From positions 287,623,001-287,687,000 of the forward strand of contig CM028131.1 of the NCBI GenBank assembly GCA_016271365.2: 64,000 nucleotides of DNA, written 5' to 3'. Positions within the stretch are counted from its first letter, which is position 1; each line of letters opens with the position of its first letter. A model generated the notes under the pieces. That model had not been told where the DNA came from. It did not search any database and saw only the letters and a list, made by a program, of their open reading frames with translations. The position numbers were made by a program, and so were the translations under genes. Below are positions 45,783-57,134 of this stretch, piece after piece. The DNA is from Neoceratodus forsteri (taxonomy: Eukaryota; Chordata; Ceratodontiformes; Ceratodontidae).

Positions 45783-47850
45783 TTATCTATTTATTAGCTT
45801 TTGTTTACCGAGTAAGTACACTAGACAAGGAATGTCTATTTTCAGGTACGACCTGGGAGATTACAAGAGCATGGTTTTCAAAGCAGTGTGAGGGAATTAC
45901 AACAATGGGAAATACAAGCAATTAGCAAGGTGATACAAATAAACAGGTACAGGATGAGCAGATACACATATACATCAAGGGTAAGAACAAGCAAACAATA
46001 GTTACATTTCGTGGAAATAATATAAGTACAATTTGTTCCATTTTGAAGATGGTAAGTGCTGAGGTGAAGGGTATGCAGGGTAGATAATTCCCCTTACTAG
46101 AGCTCAGAGTGGGTAGGGGACCAGGGAAGGGGAAGGTGCACACCAGGGTCCAAGCAGGGGTAGGGGATATCAAGCAGCCTTGGAACAGTTGCAGGCTGAG
46201 GCAGACTTCAGGTGCAACCAGAGATAGCTCTTAAATATGGGATGTGCGGGGGAACAATTGATGGCTGCAGGTAGGGTATTCCAGAATCTAGGGCACAAAC
46301 AGCAAAGACATGATCACTTCACAGTGTATGAGTTTTTGGGACAAGGGGGGGTTGCAAGTCAGTTGACCTTAGCCGGTATGATGGCAGAGCTGGCAGAAGG
46401 AGTTTGGACAGGGCAGAGGGGGTGGCATTGTGGACGATTTTGTCTGTGAAGCAGCCCAAGACAAATGAGCAATACTTACCCAGGGACAACCAGTATAGTT
46501 GACTGTATAAATCACTGTGATGGGTAAGTCGAGGGACGGCAAGGCCAAAGCAGCAAATATTATTATACGCCACATCCCATTCAGCAAGGCTAGTTTTTGT
46601 GGCAAGGGTAAAGGTTGTCACTCCATAGCTGAGAGAGGGAAGGAATACACCTTTAGCAAGGGCAAGCCATGCAGAAGCAGTAAGGGACCCATGAGCCTGG
46701 TATGCAAGTCCAAGCCTGATATTTGTTGCCCTGCAGACATTTTGAATGTGTAGAGACAGGTCTAACTGGGGGGGGTCAAGAGTAACTCATTAGTATCTAA
46801 AGGACCACGTAGTGCCAACTGGAACACCATCAAGACTTAAGACATTGAGTGGGACAGGACACTACATTTGGCAGCGAAGCCGATGAGCATGAGTTGAGTT
46901 TTCTTTAAGTTCAGCAAGAGCTTATTTGTCAGGAGCCAATATTGCAGTTTATTGACATCAACTTGTAGGTTGTGATTTATGGCATGGACATCACCTGAGC
47001 TAGCTAGGAGGACCAGGTCATTGGCATATAGAGTTGTGGTCCTATGTGTAGGGACTGTTGGGAAGTCATTGATGAATAGAGAAAATAGGATAGGGCCCAG
47101 AATAGATCCCTGAGGGACACTGATAGTGATAGGAACAAGTTCCGATAGAACTCTATTGTACTTAACAGTCTATAGCCTGCCAGCGAGATAGTTGGAAAAC
47201 CAGTTTAGGGCTGGACCAGCAACACCGAGAGAGTGAAGCTTGGTACAGAGTAGGGAGTGATTCACTAGACTGAAGGCCTTTGAGAGGTCCATGAAGACAG
47301 CCCCAGTCAGCATACTCTGGTCCATGGCAATCCTTGTATCAGATGTAACTTTAGCAAGGGCTGTACCAGTACTATATCCTTTATGAAATCTGTGCTGTTC
47401 GGGTGACAGTAAGATATGTTTAGACAGGTAGTCCATCAGCTGCACTTCCACTACCTTTTCCAGAATCTTGCTAACAGCAGACAGGGTGGTTATAGGACAG
47501 TAGTTTTCTATGCATTTCCAGTTGCCCTGCTTGAAAACAGAAACAACCTTTGCTACTTTCCAGATTGCAGGAACAATTCTGGTGGTGGGGGAGAGGTTAA
47601 GAATATGGGATATTGGGAGAGCAAGCCAAGGGGCACCACTCTTTTTGGAGTTTTGGTTCAAGGTCATCATGACCAGCACTCATTTGAGGAAAAAGGTCAG
47701 TGAAAAGCTTGTAGGTTTCCCTCACTGAGATTGTCTTAAGATAGAAAGATGGGCAAGACAGAGATTCTGGAGGGGAGGAATGGTTCAAGGTAGATGACTC
47801 CTAATTGTCAGTATTAAACAGGGAGGTGTATGCCAAAAGACTGGAGAATT
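45783..47850 (-). mobile_element. CR1/L2-group LINE inserted near the element 2 3' end
   Basis: Minus-strand LINE. The plus-strand left edge has the TTTATTAG-type reverse complement of its 3' end. The RT lies at 47,170-47,679, with C-terminal parts to about 46,320. It sits between element 2 pieces with a second LINE fragment immediately to its right. 5'-truncated before the endonuclease. Confidence 0.8.
46319..47790 (-). pseudogene. CR1/L2-group reverse transcriptase remnant
   Basis: The minus frame at 47,170-47,679 has SHILNLSPTTRIVPAIWKVA, ENYCPITTLSAVSKILEKVV, LSPEQHRFHKGYSTGTALAK, then GAVFMDLSKAFSLVNHSLL, the N-terminal half of the RT with its first catalytic Asp (MDLSKAF). The region expected to carry YADD (about 47,000-47,030) is in broken frames. 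C-terminal pieces near 46,319-46,621 contain LAEWDVAYNNICCFGLAVPR. Inactive. Confidence 0.82.
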
Positions 47851-47854
47851 ACTT

Positions 47855-48185
47855 GTTAAAGTTCAAGTTTATTGGCAGGAAGAAACTCCATTGAGCAAGC
47901 TCATTTACAAGGAGGTCCTGAGGCAGTAAAGTGTAAGCATGTAAAAAGAAGTAGAAGAAAGAGAAACAAGTACAACATATCAATCAATATACATGGCAAA
48001 ACATGCAATATAATATAGCTTCCAACAGGGAAAAAGAAATAAAATGCACGAAGATTTACAGAGAATTTACATTACGATGCCATCATAATAGGAATTACAT
48101 AAAATCTAAGCATAATACCAACAGGCAGGCACTGACAATTGTAGTAGCACTATTACAATTTCTGCTATTAGATTAGTCTCACTTA
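47855..48185 (-). mobile_element. LINE 3' UTR fragment, same family as 28,080-30,345
   Basis: The plus-strand left edge TTTATTGGCAGG and the following GAGCAAGCTCATTT are the reverse complement of the 3' UTR of the plus-strand LINE ending at 30,345 (AAATGAGCTTGCTCAA). Only about 330 bp of non-coding 3' region is present. Confidence 0.7.
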
Positions 48186-48199
48186 AATGTTGGACATCC

Positions 48200-48730
48200 A
48201 GCTGGCCCAGTGGCATGGACAGCTGAGGCATCTGTGCCTTACCTCCTGCCACACCAGCGACCTGTGTTCATGGTGCAAGCAGGCCGTCGGGGGTGGGTCG
48301 GGGAAGGAGAGGATTGAGCATCTGAAGGACAGCTCTCCTCTCTCGGGAAGGGGTGGGATGGAGTCTGCTGCTTGCCTGTCCTCTAGCAGTGGGTGGGGGA
48401 TGGTGCAACAGACCCAGACAAAGGGGCAGACACCCAATGTGCCACATGCAGAAACATGCACAGCTTGGCCATTAGCGTCATTGCACGCCTCCATGCCACA
48501 CTCGGGAGATGGAAGAAAAAGCGAGTAAAATATCCTGACTGGCGAGATGATGCCAGCCCCTCACAGGTGCCGCACCTGGCTAGCTGGCACCTCGTTAAGA
48601 GATCCAGAGGTGAGTCCAGTGGACACCGGGGTGACGGGGCTGAGGGGGCCAGAGAAAGGGGGCTGGTCAGGAAGGGGAGAAACATACAAGGAAAAGAAAA
48701 TGTGGAATGTCCTATAATAACTTAAAGATA
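48200..48730 (+). mobile_element. SINE-like element with tRNA-like head, copy 1
   Basis: It starts AGCTGGCCCAGTGGCATGG and has GCGACCTGTGTTCA about 75 bp in. These are in the positions of pol III A-box and B-box motifs and align with the SINE at 55,755-56,369. Further shared body: GAGCATCTGAAGGACAGCTC vs GAGCATCCAGAGGACTGCTC. It is more diverged than copy 2 and is followed directly by a CR1 3' end. Confidence 0.6.
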
Positions 48731-48734
48731 ATGT

Positions 48735-48935
48735 CATGACATTTTTGAAAACAGTGGGCAGCTTTAAAAAAGGCTGGGATAGGCATAGGGGGAAGGTAAG
48801 GATCATGGGGGAGGGAGGGCAGAGACAGTAGCTCAAGCTGTGGACCCTGCAATACAAGCACACTTGATAGACCAAATGGCCTTCTTCTGCTGGCTTCTTC
48901 GCATGTTCATATGTTTGTATCAACAGCTTATAGTC
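48735..48935 (+). mobile_element. CR1 3'-end fragment
   Basis: A plus-strand frame reads KTVGSFKKAWDRHRG (near 48,747-48,790), the conserved C-terminus of CR1 ORF2. A short 3' UTR follows, ending TTCTTCGCATGTTCATATG, like the CR1 short-repeat terminus. It is either an independent truncated CR1 or the tail of the preceding SINE-like unit. Confidence 0.7.
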
Positions 48936-48939
48936 ATGT

Positions 48940-51102
48940 TTCAGTTAAGTCAGCTTTACCACATTTTACCTGTGCATTTCACCTTGTTGCCCACTTTTTA
49001 CCTATAGATCCCTTTCTATTATACTGGGTGGAAACCTTAGCTTGGGTGGAGGCTTGGGTTTTGTCGGAGACAGTGAATACAATTCGGGTAGGGAGTACAA
49101 CATTCATGGGCAGAGTAATGTGAGCTTCAATACAGGTTTTACAGATCTGGAAGCACGACATGGCAAAGTGGGCACTGGCACTCACACTTCTGCTTCAGCA
49201 TTTGGGGTGATCAGTCCCGGTTCATTGTCCAGCAACGAAACAACTTCAGAAGAAATGGATTCCACTACACTTTCTTGATGATTATTACTAGTTTGGGGCT
49301 CTTTTACTTGAGCATCACATTCACTCTCAGGCTCTTTGGACTCATTGTCATCTGCAGAGGTACCTCGATAAAATTCGAATCATCCAGGACACATCTTGTG
49401 GGTTCTGGACCAACAACACTTGCTCTGGAATGGAAGAGTTTACTTGGCCCATTTAGTGCAGTTCTACTATTTGATTCACTAGGGTGTTCACTGTGATCGT
49501 CACTGATTTCAGTTAGCTCCACTAAACAAAAGGAATAATTTATTTCAGGACTTATGCTGTTGGCGTCACTATCTGAAGGTTCAGGTGTCACAGATAAACT
49601 GAGGTTCGATGAAACCACTGGAGTTTGAGAGGTATTATTCTGGTTAGCAGAGGGAAATCCCCTGGAACAATCTTTCAAGTTCAGTGGATGGGCAGAAGGT
49701 AGTACAAAACTCACTTTCATTATCACTTTCAGAGTCAGCATTTTCAGGGTTTGCAACGTTGGAGACATTACTGATAGGAACAGAAGGCTGGGAAGCACAT
49801 ATTGGCTGATTTGGTTGCTTAGCTTTGGCAGCTGACCTGGTCACAGGGCACTGAGGAGCTTCAGTCTCTTGAACATTATTGATTACTATCTGGCCTATAG
49901 GTGAAAGGTGATTTCTGTGACTGATTTTGACAGCACAAGGGTCCCCTTCTGGATGCACTGTGTACACTGGCCACTCATTCAGCTTACTGATTACAGCATA
50001 GGGGATATGACTCCAGCAATCAGCTATTTTATGCCTGCCTTGAAGTCTTAAGTTGTTCATTACCACACGGTCTCCAGGCTGGAGCTGTTGGGCTTTGACA
50101 CGTTGGTCATGGTGAGCTTTGTTGGCCAAATTTCTTTTTGCAGCCATTCTATGGGTAAGCTGGTATGCATGGTTTAACTATGCTTTTAGCTTTTTAACAT
50201 ACTGAAGGAAGTTTTCCGATTGAGTACCATCAGGAGACACACCAAAGCACACATCCAGTGGGAGATGAGCTTTTCAGCCAAACATAAGGTGGTACAGTGA
50301 AAACCAGTAGCATCATTTTTCATGCAATTATATGCGTGTACAAGAGCACTTATTTGTTGACTCCACCTGAGCTTATCTTTTGGGTGCAGGGTGCCAAGCA
50401 TATCCAACAAAGTGCGATTAAATCTCTCTGGTTGCGGATCTCCTTGTGGATGATAGGGGATAGTTCTTGATTTTCGGACACCCCAGATAGATAGTAGTTC
50501 TTTAATGAGTCTGCTCTCGTAATCTTGGCCAGGTCTGAATGAATATGCTGGGAAGCGCCATAGTGCACAAATAATTTTTCCAGAAGAACTTTTGCTACAG
50601 TTGAGGCCTTTTGGTCTTTAGTAGGATAGGCCTGAGCATATCTCATAAAATGATCAGTTACTGCCAACACATTTGCAATGTTTTTCGAATCTGGCTCTAA
50701 GCTAAGAAAATCAATACAGACAAGCTCCATTGGGGTACTTGTTATATTTATCAGTCAGGCCACTTTCTGAGGTTGGGCTTTTCTCTGAAGACACCTGCTG
50801 CAAGTTTTAACGTACTGTTCAATGTCTACACCCATCTTAGGTCAATAAAAGTGTAATCGGGCTAGGTCTGAAGTTCTTTCACTGCCCAAATGTCCCATGT
50901 TAAGACCTTCAGCACAACACTTTTCAGACTTGGTGGGCAATACTAGCTGTTTTTTTGACAATGTCTCCTTGGCTGTCAGTCAGTTCACTATAAAATAACT
51001 GTTCATGCAACTTGAGTTTAGGCCACTCTTGCAATAACAAAGCAGTGTTGGGGTCATTGGGCCACAGTTTTGAGACATCCTCTCCTCTTTTTAAGGCATC
51101 GA
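48940..51102 (-). pseudogene. Gypsy element 2 pol: integrase and C-terminal tail
   Basis: Integrase core at 50,350-50,730 begins MELVCIDFLSLEPDSKN, with VLAVTDHFMRYAQAYPTKDQ and an HSDLAK segment at the second Asp position. It continues in another frame (50,186-50,410, LDMLGTLHPKDKLRWSQQIS). The C-terminal module (49,644-50,147) has KRNLANKAHHDQRVKAQQLQ, PGDRVVMNNLRLQGRHKIAD and SHRNHLSPIGQ, in the place of the Gypsy GPY/F-type domain. A Ser/Thr/Glu-rich tail runs to about 49,300. Above 50,730 the upstream integrase region is degraded. No envelope frame follows. Confidence 0.82.
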
Positions 51103-51424
51103 TTTTATTTTTATTTATTTATTTATTGTATAATTGGATTTACAACCTTTGAGCCAGAGGCTCATTTACAAAGGTACCTCGTCACAGAGAGAGGACATAC
51201 AGAGTCAACACACCGACAGAATGCAATCACACAGAATAACATAGTTTTACATAATTGCTTGAACACAACGAGTAATTAAAAAACATTTCAGAATTGACAG
51301 GTTTAGTACCAGCAGGTACCGGCAATGGAAAGGGAGGCCATGGGGGAGTGGGAGTGGGTGGGGTGAGGGGGAGTTCAGCCCAGAAGGCTACATCAATAGT
51401 GTTTTGAGAGCAGCAGAGCATCTG

Positions 51425-52077
51425 TTAGCGACAGGTGCAGCAGCGGGTGTTGAACAATAGGTTCCGTAGGGCAGTTTTGAAGGGGGCAATTTTGGTGGTG
51501 TTGGAAATGGCTGTGGGGAGCGAGTTAAACCTGGATGAGACTCGGTAGCTGAACGACCTCTGTGCCCGGGTGGTCCTAGTTCTGGGTACTAGTGGGGTGA
51601 CCTTGTCAGTGGTTCGGGTAGTGACTTTGGAAGCTGTAAGTTGGATGGAGGCAGAAACCCCGGGGGGGGGGAGCCCGAGTGGAATCTTCTTAGTTAGCAG
51701 GCAAGTTTGGTAGCAGAGGCATTCATCAAGGCTAAGGAGTTTGGCCATGTCATAAAGCTGACAAGTGTGGGTGAGCCTAGTGACACTGGTCACTAGCCTG
51801 CAAGCCTTGTTTAGGGTGAGTCAAATCTTGTTGAGGGCTGTGGAGTCAGCAGCACCATAGACCAGAAGGCTGTAATTGACAAGGGACATTACTGAGGATG
51901 TAATGACAAGCCTGAGGGCATCAGGTGGGAGGCAGTCCTTGTGATGGTAGAGGATGCCAAGACGAGCGTTAGTGGTGGACACAAGGGCTGTAATGTGGGC
52001 ATGAAAGGTGAGGGCTGAGTCAAAGGTGATCCCAAGGTATTTGTAAGTGTAAACTTGTTCAATGATGAGTGCTGGGG
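51425..52077 (-). pseudogene. LINE C-terminal region
   Basis: The minus frame at 51,425-51,793 has MTSVTRLTHTCQLYDMAKLL, FSYRVSSRFNSLPTAISNT and APFKTALRNLLFNTRCC, the typical end of CR1/L2-group ORF2. It parallels 9,943-10,200 in the sister copy. 51,889-52,077 holds the degraded segment before it, up to the CR1 insertion. Confidence 0.75.
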
Positions 52078-53672
52078 AAGATACATAGATACATAGACAG
52101 TGTCGGCAGATTAGGGCCTATGGCCCACCCAGTCTGCCCATTTGAGCTTGTAAGTTCAGTTGACGTTTTCCAAGAAGTCTGTTGCCCCTTACCCCTGACC
52201 TCCAGAATTCCTTCATGTCTACCCCATGCATTCTTAAATCCCGTGATTGTTTCAGCCCCCACCACTTCCTCTGGCAGAGTGTTCCACTTGTCCACCACCC
52301 ATTCTGTGAAGAAATTCTTCCTCACGTTTCCTCTGAATCATCCTCCTTCCAACTTCATCCCATGCCCTCTAGTCCTGTAACATCTTTTTCGCTTAAAAAT
52401 AGTGTATTCTGCACCCTGTTCCTCCCTGTAAGATACTTGTATGTCTCTATCATATCACCTCTCTCCCTCCTGTGCTCCAGGGAGTAAATATTCAGTTCCT
52501 TCAACCTGTCCTCGTAGGACTTGTGATACAATCCATGTAGCATCTTTGTTGCCCTCCTCTGAACCTTCTCTACCCTGTCTATGTCCTTACGTAGGTAAGG
52601 TCTCCAGAACTGTACACTGTACTCCAGGTGGGACCTCACTAGTGTCTTGTATAGTGGAATTATGACCTCCCTCTTCCTGCTGGTGATGCCCCTGCCTATG
52701 CATCCCAGCATCCTATTTGCTTTACCTGCTGCCTTGTCACACTGTTTCCCTACCTTGAGGTCATCAGAGATGATAACCCCAAGATCCCTTTCCTGCTTGG
52801 TGCATGCTATATCCTCACCCCCAACTGATATATTGTGCCAGGGTTTTTGTGCCCCATATGCATTATCTTGCACTTCTTTGCATTGAATTTCAACTGCCAA
52901 ACCCCTGACCATTCTTCAAGTTTCTGCAGGTCCCTTCCCATTCTGTCTGCACCCTCTGGTGCGTCTACTCTGTTACAGAACATTGTGTCATCCTCAAACA
53001 GTGAAATTCTGCCTTCTAGGTCCTACGCAATGTCACTGATGAAGATGTTGAATAGGACCGGTCCCAGCACTGATCCCTGTGGTACCCCACTGGTCACTCT
53101 TCCCTCTGTGGAGTGACAGCCATTTACCACCAAACTCTGTGTCCTGCCGCCCAGCCAGTTACCTACCCACCACACTACTGTCCTGTCCACACCCATATTC
53201 CCCAGTTTGTATAATAGTCTTCTATGTAGCACAGTGTCAAAGGCCTTGCTGAAGTCCAGATAGGCCATGTCCACTGCCCTCCCCTGATCCACCTCCCTAG
53301 TCACCCAGTCAAAAAATTCAACGAGGTTGGTCTGACATGACCTCCCCTGGTGAAACCATGCTGCCTTGGGTCCTGTAGTCCATTGACAACCAAATGTTCC
53401 ACCAATCTCTCCTTCAGTAGTGCTTCCATGATCTTCCCCACTACCGAGGTGAGGCTGACTGGTCTGTAGTTCCCTGCTTCCTCTTTGTTCCCACTTTGTA
53501 TAAGGGGACTATATCTGCTGTCCTCCAGTCTCTGGGTACCTCCCCTGTTTCCAGTGATCGGCTAAACAGGATAGCCAGAGGTTCAGCCACCACTTCTCTT
53601 AGTTCTTTAAGGACCCTGGGGTGCATCCCATCTGGCCCCATTGCTTTATCAACTCTTATTACTTCCAGTTCC
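52078..53672 (-). mobile_element. CR1 LINE, 5'-truncated, nested in the LINE
   Basis: The left edge ATACATAGATACATAGACAG is the reverse-complement CR1 terminus. Minus frames: [40 protein letters not shown] (53,441-53,731), [20 protein letters not shown] and [20 protein letters not shown] (53,023-53,304), then ERDLGVIISDDLKVGKQCDK and RREVIIPLYKTL-type blocks (52,355-52,912) and FKNAWGRHEG near 52,240. It looks the least decayed CR1 in the window. Its 5' end joins LINE sequence near 53,672. Confidence 0.9.
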
Positions 53673-55740
53673 TTCAGGGGGATTTGGAGAGGGCTGTTGC
53701 TGGCTTTGTTCTGGTGGTGGGAAAAGAGCATTGCCTTGGTTTTTTTTGAGGTTAATAACTAGTCTGCGCTTCTTAAACCAGTTCTCTGCATCATTGAAAG
53801 AGCATTTGCGGGAGTCTTGGAGGGAGGTGGGATTTCTGTGGGTGGCATAAATAACTTCAGCGTCGGCGTACAGGAGAATATTGTCAGAACAGGCACTGGG
53901 CAGGGTGTTTAGGTAGAGTCTAAAGAGTAGTGGGCCCAAGATAGAGCCCTGGGGGAACTCCTGAGCAGATGGGATGGGTTTTCGAGAGTATCCCATTTCT
54001 TATGACACACTGGGAGTGGGCTGATAGGTAACTCACGCACCAGGCGAGGGGGCCAGCAGAGAAACCTGTATGGTAGAGGGCATTTAGTAGGAGGAGGTGG
54101 GAGACAGTGTCAAAGGTCTTAGAGAGGTCAATGAACACTGCTCCAGCTAGGGAACCGGAGTCCAGGGAGGAGTGCAGGAAGCTGGAGAACTCCATTAATG
54201 CTGTACTTGTACTGTGACCAGCGTGGAAGGCATGCTGTTCCGGACGTAGAATGTTGTATTTTGCTAGATATTCAGTGAGTTGAGTGGCCACCACTTTTTT
54301 AAGGTTTTGGGGGGGGGGAGGATGGAGATCGGACGATAGTTGCTGGGGGTGGACCTGTCACCTCCTTTGTGAATAGGTGTGACTATAGCTGCTTTTCATG
54401 CTGTGGGGAATTGCCCCAGACAGAGGGACCGGGTTTAGTAGGCCAGTGAGTGGGATCAGGACATCATCCAGGACCAGCTGGAGTATTTTTGAATCCAGGG
54501 AGTTGCTGCTAGGACTGTTGCTGTTTAGCGCTTTAAGCAGGAACGGTCTGGCTTCCTGGACTAATACTTTGCATAGATAGAACCAGGGATGCTGAGGATC
54601 TGAGGGTGGTGGGTCGGGGGTTGGGTCAAAAAAGTTACTTATGAGGACAGGGCTAAAATCTGTAAAGGAGGAGTTAAGGCAGATGGCAATGTCAGCGGGG
54701 ACAGTAAAGGTGGAGCCATTGACTGTAAGCTGGGCTTGGGGGGGAAGCGTGATTTCACATTTATTTCTTTTATATTGTCCCAGAAGTTCCAGGCACACCC
54801 CCATGAGGAGGTGAGGGTGGCCTAGTAGCAGTCTGCCTTGGCTTTTCAGATGACCCACATGCACCTGTTACATGCGGCATTATATGCCTGTCTGTCAGCC
54901 ATCTGGCCAGTCTCAGTAGCTATATGCCAGAGGTTATCACTATCCCTGAGCAGTTGGAGTAGGGCAGAGGTGACCCAAGGTGCATTTTGCCTTTTGGAGT
55001 GGATCATGGTGAAGGGTGCAAAAAGATCACAGTCCTTGTGAGAAGAGTTCGAGGGCAGCGTCAATGTTGGTTGCATGGTGGATGGGAGACCAATCAATCT
55101 GAACGAGGAACTGTTTGAGTTTTTTCAGTCTGTCTGGGCAGAGATGCCTGCGGCTTGTGGCTTGGGCTACATGTTTGGGGGTGGGGGCAGACCAGAGGAA
55201 TAGGAGAGGGGAGTGGTCGCTTAAGAAGTCCAGGAGGACTTGAATATTCTGAATCTTTTGGGGGCGGTTGGAGACAATGATGTCTAGCAGGGTGCAAGTC
55301 CCTGTAGTTTGGTTACGTCTAGTGGGTTGGGAGATGAGTTGGGTCAGGTCTAATGCAGCGAAGGTGTCTCTTATTTGGTGAGGCAGAGGGACTGAGCCAG
55401 TTCACGTTGCGGTCTCTGACTAGGACTTGTTGTGCTTTATGGGGGAGGGAGGAGAGATATTCAATGAGAGGCAATATCATTCAGGTCTGATTCCTTGGGG
55501 GTACGTAGGAGACTGTGAGATACAGCGGGCTCTTGGATGGGTCTGGGGTAGGTTTGAGGGTAAAGGCCTAGGCACCATCTACAAGCTTGGGGGCAGGGAG
55601 TCCATGGCCAGTGATGGTGTCACTAGCATAAAACGCACAACTACCTCCACATTTACCTGCTCGATCCTCACGATATAGGGTGTAGCCCAGAAGGGAGACA
55701 AAGGAGTCTAGGGTGGACTTAGTTTCCTCATCATGGGATC

Positions 55741-55754
55741 AAAGTTCTGTTCTC
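55741..55754. repeat. SINE target-site duplication, left
   Basis: AAAGTTCTGTTCTC, identical to 56,370-56,383. Confidence 0.92.
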
Positions 55755-56369
55755 AGCCGGCCTGGTGGCGCTGAGGGTTGAGGCGCTGGATGCCACAGCT
55801 CGTGCCGTGCTGGCGACCCGGGTTCAGGAAGGAGCCAGGGCTGCCAGGGGTCAGCAGGGAAGGGAAGAGATAGAGCATCCAGAGGACTGCTCTCTCTTCC
55901 CAGGGGTGGGTATGGGGTGTGCTCACTCTTGGAGTGATCTCTGGCAGTGGCTGGAAGATTGCCGATTGTGGTGGCGCGGCATATGCCATGGGGGTGGAGC
56001 CACGGCAATTCATTGCCTTGCTGGCTGAGCTCCGCAGGTAAAGGGGGGAACTAAAGCAGAAAATCCTCGGCTCACTGAGGAGATGATGAGGGCCCCAGGG
56101 ATCTCCCTCTCATCCCTAACACCGGGCCAGGCCACACCAGGGATCCACGGCCGACCTCCCAGAGGGATGGACCCTCTAATTTCAGAAAGTGCCACCGAGA
56201 GCGGGCGGGCCCAGTTCCGGGAGGTGACCCGGAGTGCTGGGAAGTTCCTCTGGGGGGGGTGAACCGGTGATGGCTGGCCACGGTAGGGAGTAGAAGGGTA
56301 GGATTGACTTGGACACCACTGAAGGATGCCACGAAGAGCACCGGTGCATAAAAATAGTTAACAAAAAAA
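55755..56369 (+). mobile_element. SINE with tRNA-like head and poly-A end, copy 2
   Basis: It is flanked by a perfect 14-bp duplication AAAGTTCTGTTCTC (55,741-55,754 and 56,370-56,383). The head AGCCGGCCTGGTGGCGCTGA and the GACCCGGGTTCAGG segment about 70 bp later sit like pol III A- and B-boxes of a tRNA-derived SINE. A GC-rich body follows and the 3' end is an A run (56,361-56,370). A long duplication plus A tail is the signature of L1-type mobilisation. Confidence 0.82.
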
Positions 56370-56383
56370 AAAGTTCTGTTCTC
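56370..56383. repeat. SINE target-site duplication, right
   Basis: AAAGTTCTGTTCTC, identical to 55,741-55,754. Confidence 0.92.
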
Positions 56384-56437
56384 TTTGAATGTCAGCGGGG
56401 GTTAGCTGGAGTAGGGAGCTTAAGTCTACAGCTGTGA

Positions 56438-57134
56438 AATTATAGTAAGCCACTGGTATGCAAGTATCTGGAGATCCCAAGCAATCTGCCAAGCAGTTAA
56501 CAGTTTCTAAGGATGGAGATTCATTTTTATCGAATTTGTGGCATGGAGCTTTTACTGATTGTTCAGAGATATGTACTCACTGTTGATTTGGGGCAGGTCT
56601 GTGTGAAAGGACATTGGCATCAACGTGATTTAAGCCTGGACGGTATTCTACTGCGTAATCATATGTTGAGAGGGTAGAAATACATTCTGTGTCTCATTGC
56701 ATCTAGTTTGGCAGAGGTCTGGACATATGGTAATGGATTTTTGGCGGTCATGGCCAGGATCTTTGCACCATATAGAAATTCGTGAAATTGCTCCACTATT
56801 GCCCACTTGACAGCGAGAAATTCTAGTTTGTGGGCAGGATAGTTTTTCTCTGATGCTGTCAGACTTCTACTAGCAAAAGCTATGGGGCGTAACCCCTCTG
56901 TATACTTTTGGTAAAGTACGGCCCGTAGGCTACTCAGGCTGGCATCTGTATGCACCACGTAAGGTTTGGCTAGATAAGCATAAGAAAAGTACAGGAGCAT
57001 GCATTAAATGGTGAGTGATTTCCACCAAGGCAGCATCGCAATCAGGAGTCCATCTCTGACCAAATGACTCATGGGGTCTGAAGTATGTTTTTACAGTCTC
57101 TTTATCAGCACTTTTTTTGAATTACTTATGAGTA
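56438..57134 (-). pseudogene. Gypsy element 2 pol: RT end and RNase H
   Basis: Reading minus from the solo LTR: THK, a stop, then FKKSADKE and YFRPHESFG (the RT/RNase H connection, matching element 1). The frame at 56,659-57,000 follows with PYVVHTDASLSSLRAVLYQK (first RNase H Asp), SLTASEKNYPAHKLEFLAVK (second acidic position) and PYVQTSAKLDA. The piece ends near 56,438 where the LINE begins. The RT palm domain is absent from the element (see 60,059-61,020). Confidence 0.85.

Larger units (their letters stand above)
51103..56437 (-). mobile_element. CR1/L2-group LINE, about 5.3 kb with nested inserts, inside element 2
   Basis: Minus-strand LINE interrupting element 2 between RNase H and integrase. 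The plus-strand left edge is a TTTATTTATTT run, the reverse complement of an A-rich tail. It carries endonuclease, RT and C-terminal regions, making it the most complete LINE of this family here. A CR1 (52,078-53,672) and a SINE (55,755-56,369) were inserted later. Its 3' UTR and RT match the LINE at 9,416-11,548. Confidence 0.83.
53673..56437 (-). pseudogene. LINE endonuclease and RT remnant
   Basis: From the 5' side: endonuclease pieces (55,300-55,750) with GYTLYRED, YVPPRNQ and NVNWLS-like segments, then LLDIIVSNRPQK and LSDHSPL (about 55,200-55,300). A linker follows (54,846-55,097, RQNAPWVTSALLQLLRDSDN), then the region before the RT (54,358-54,864), the RT N-terminus HAFHAGHSTSTALMEFSSFL and GAVFIDLSKTFDTVSHLLLL (53,920-54,294), and QGSILGPLLFRLYLN. 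The catalytic YADD reads YADA (53,649-53,996 frame), losing an aspartate. Frames shift repeatedly; a SINE splits the endonuclease. Confidence 0.82.

Noticed and set aside
55755..55860. Functional tRNA gene at the SINE head
   Set aside because: Only A- and B-box-like motifs are present; the cloverleaf does not close and the unit has SINE duplications and a poly-A end.
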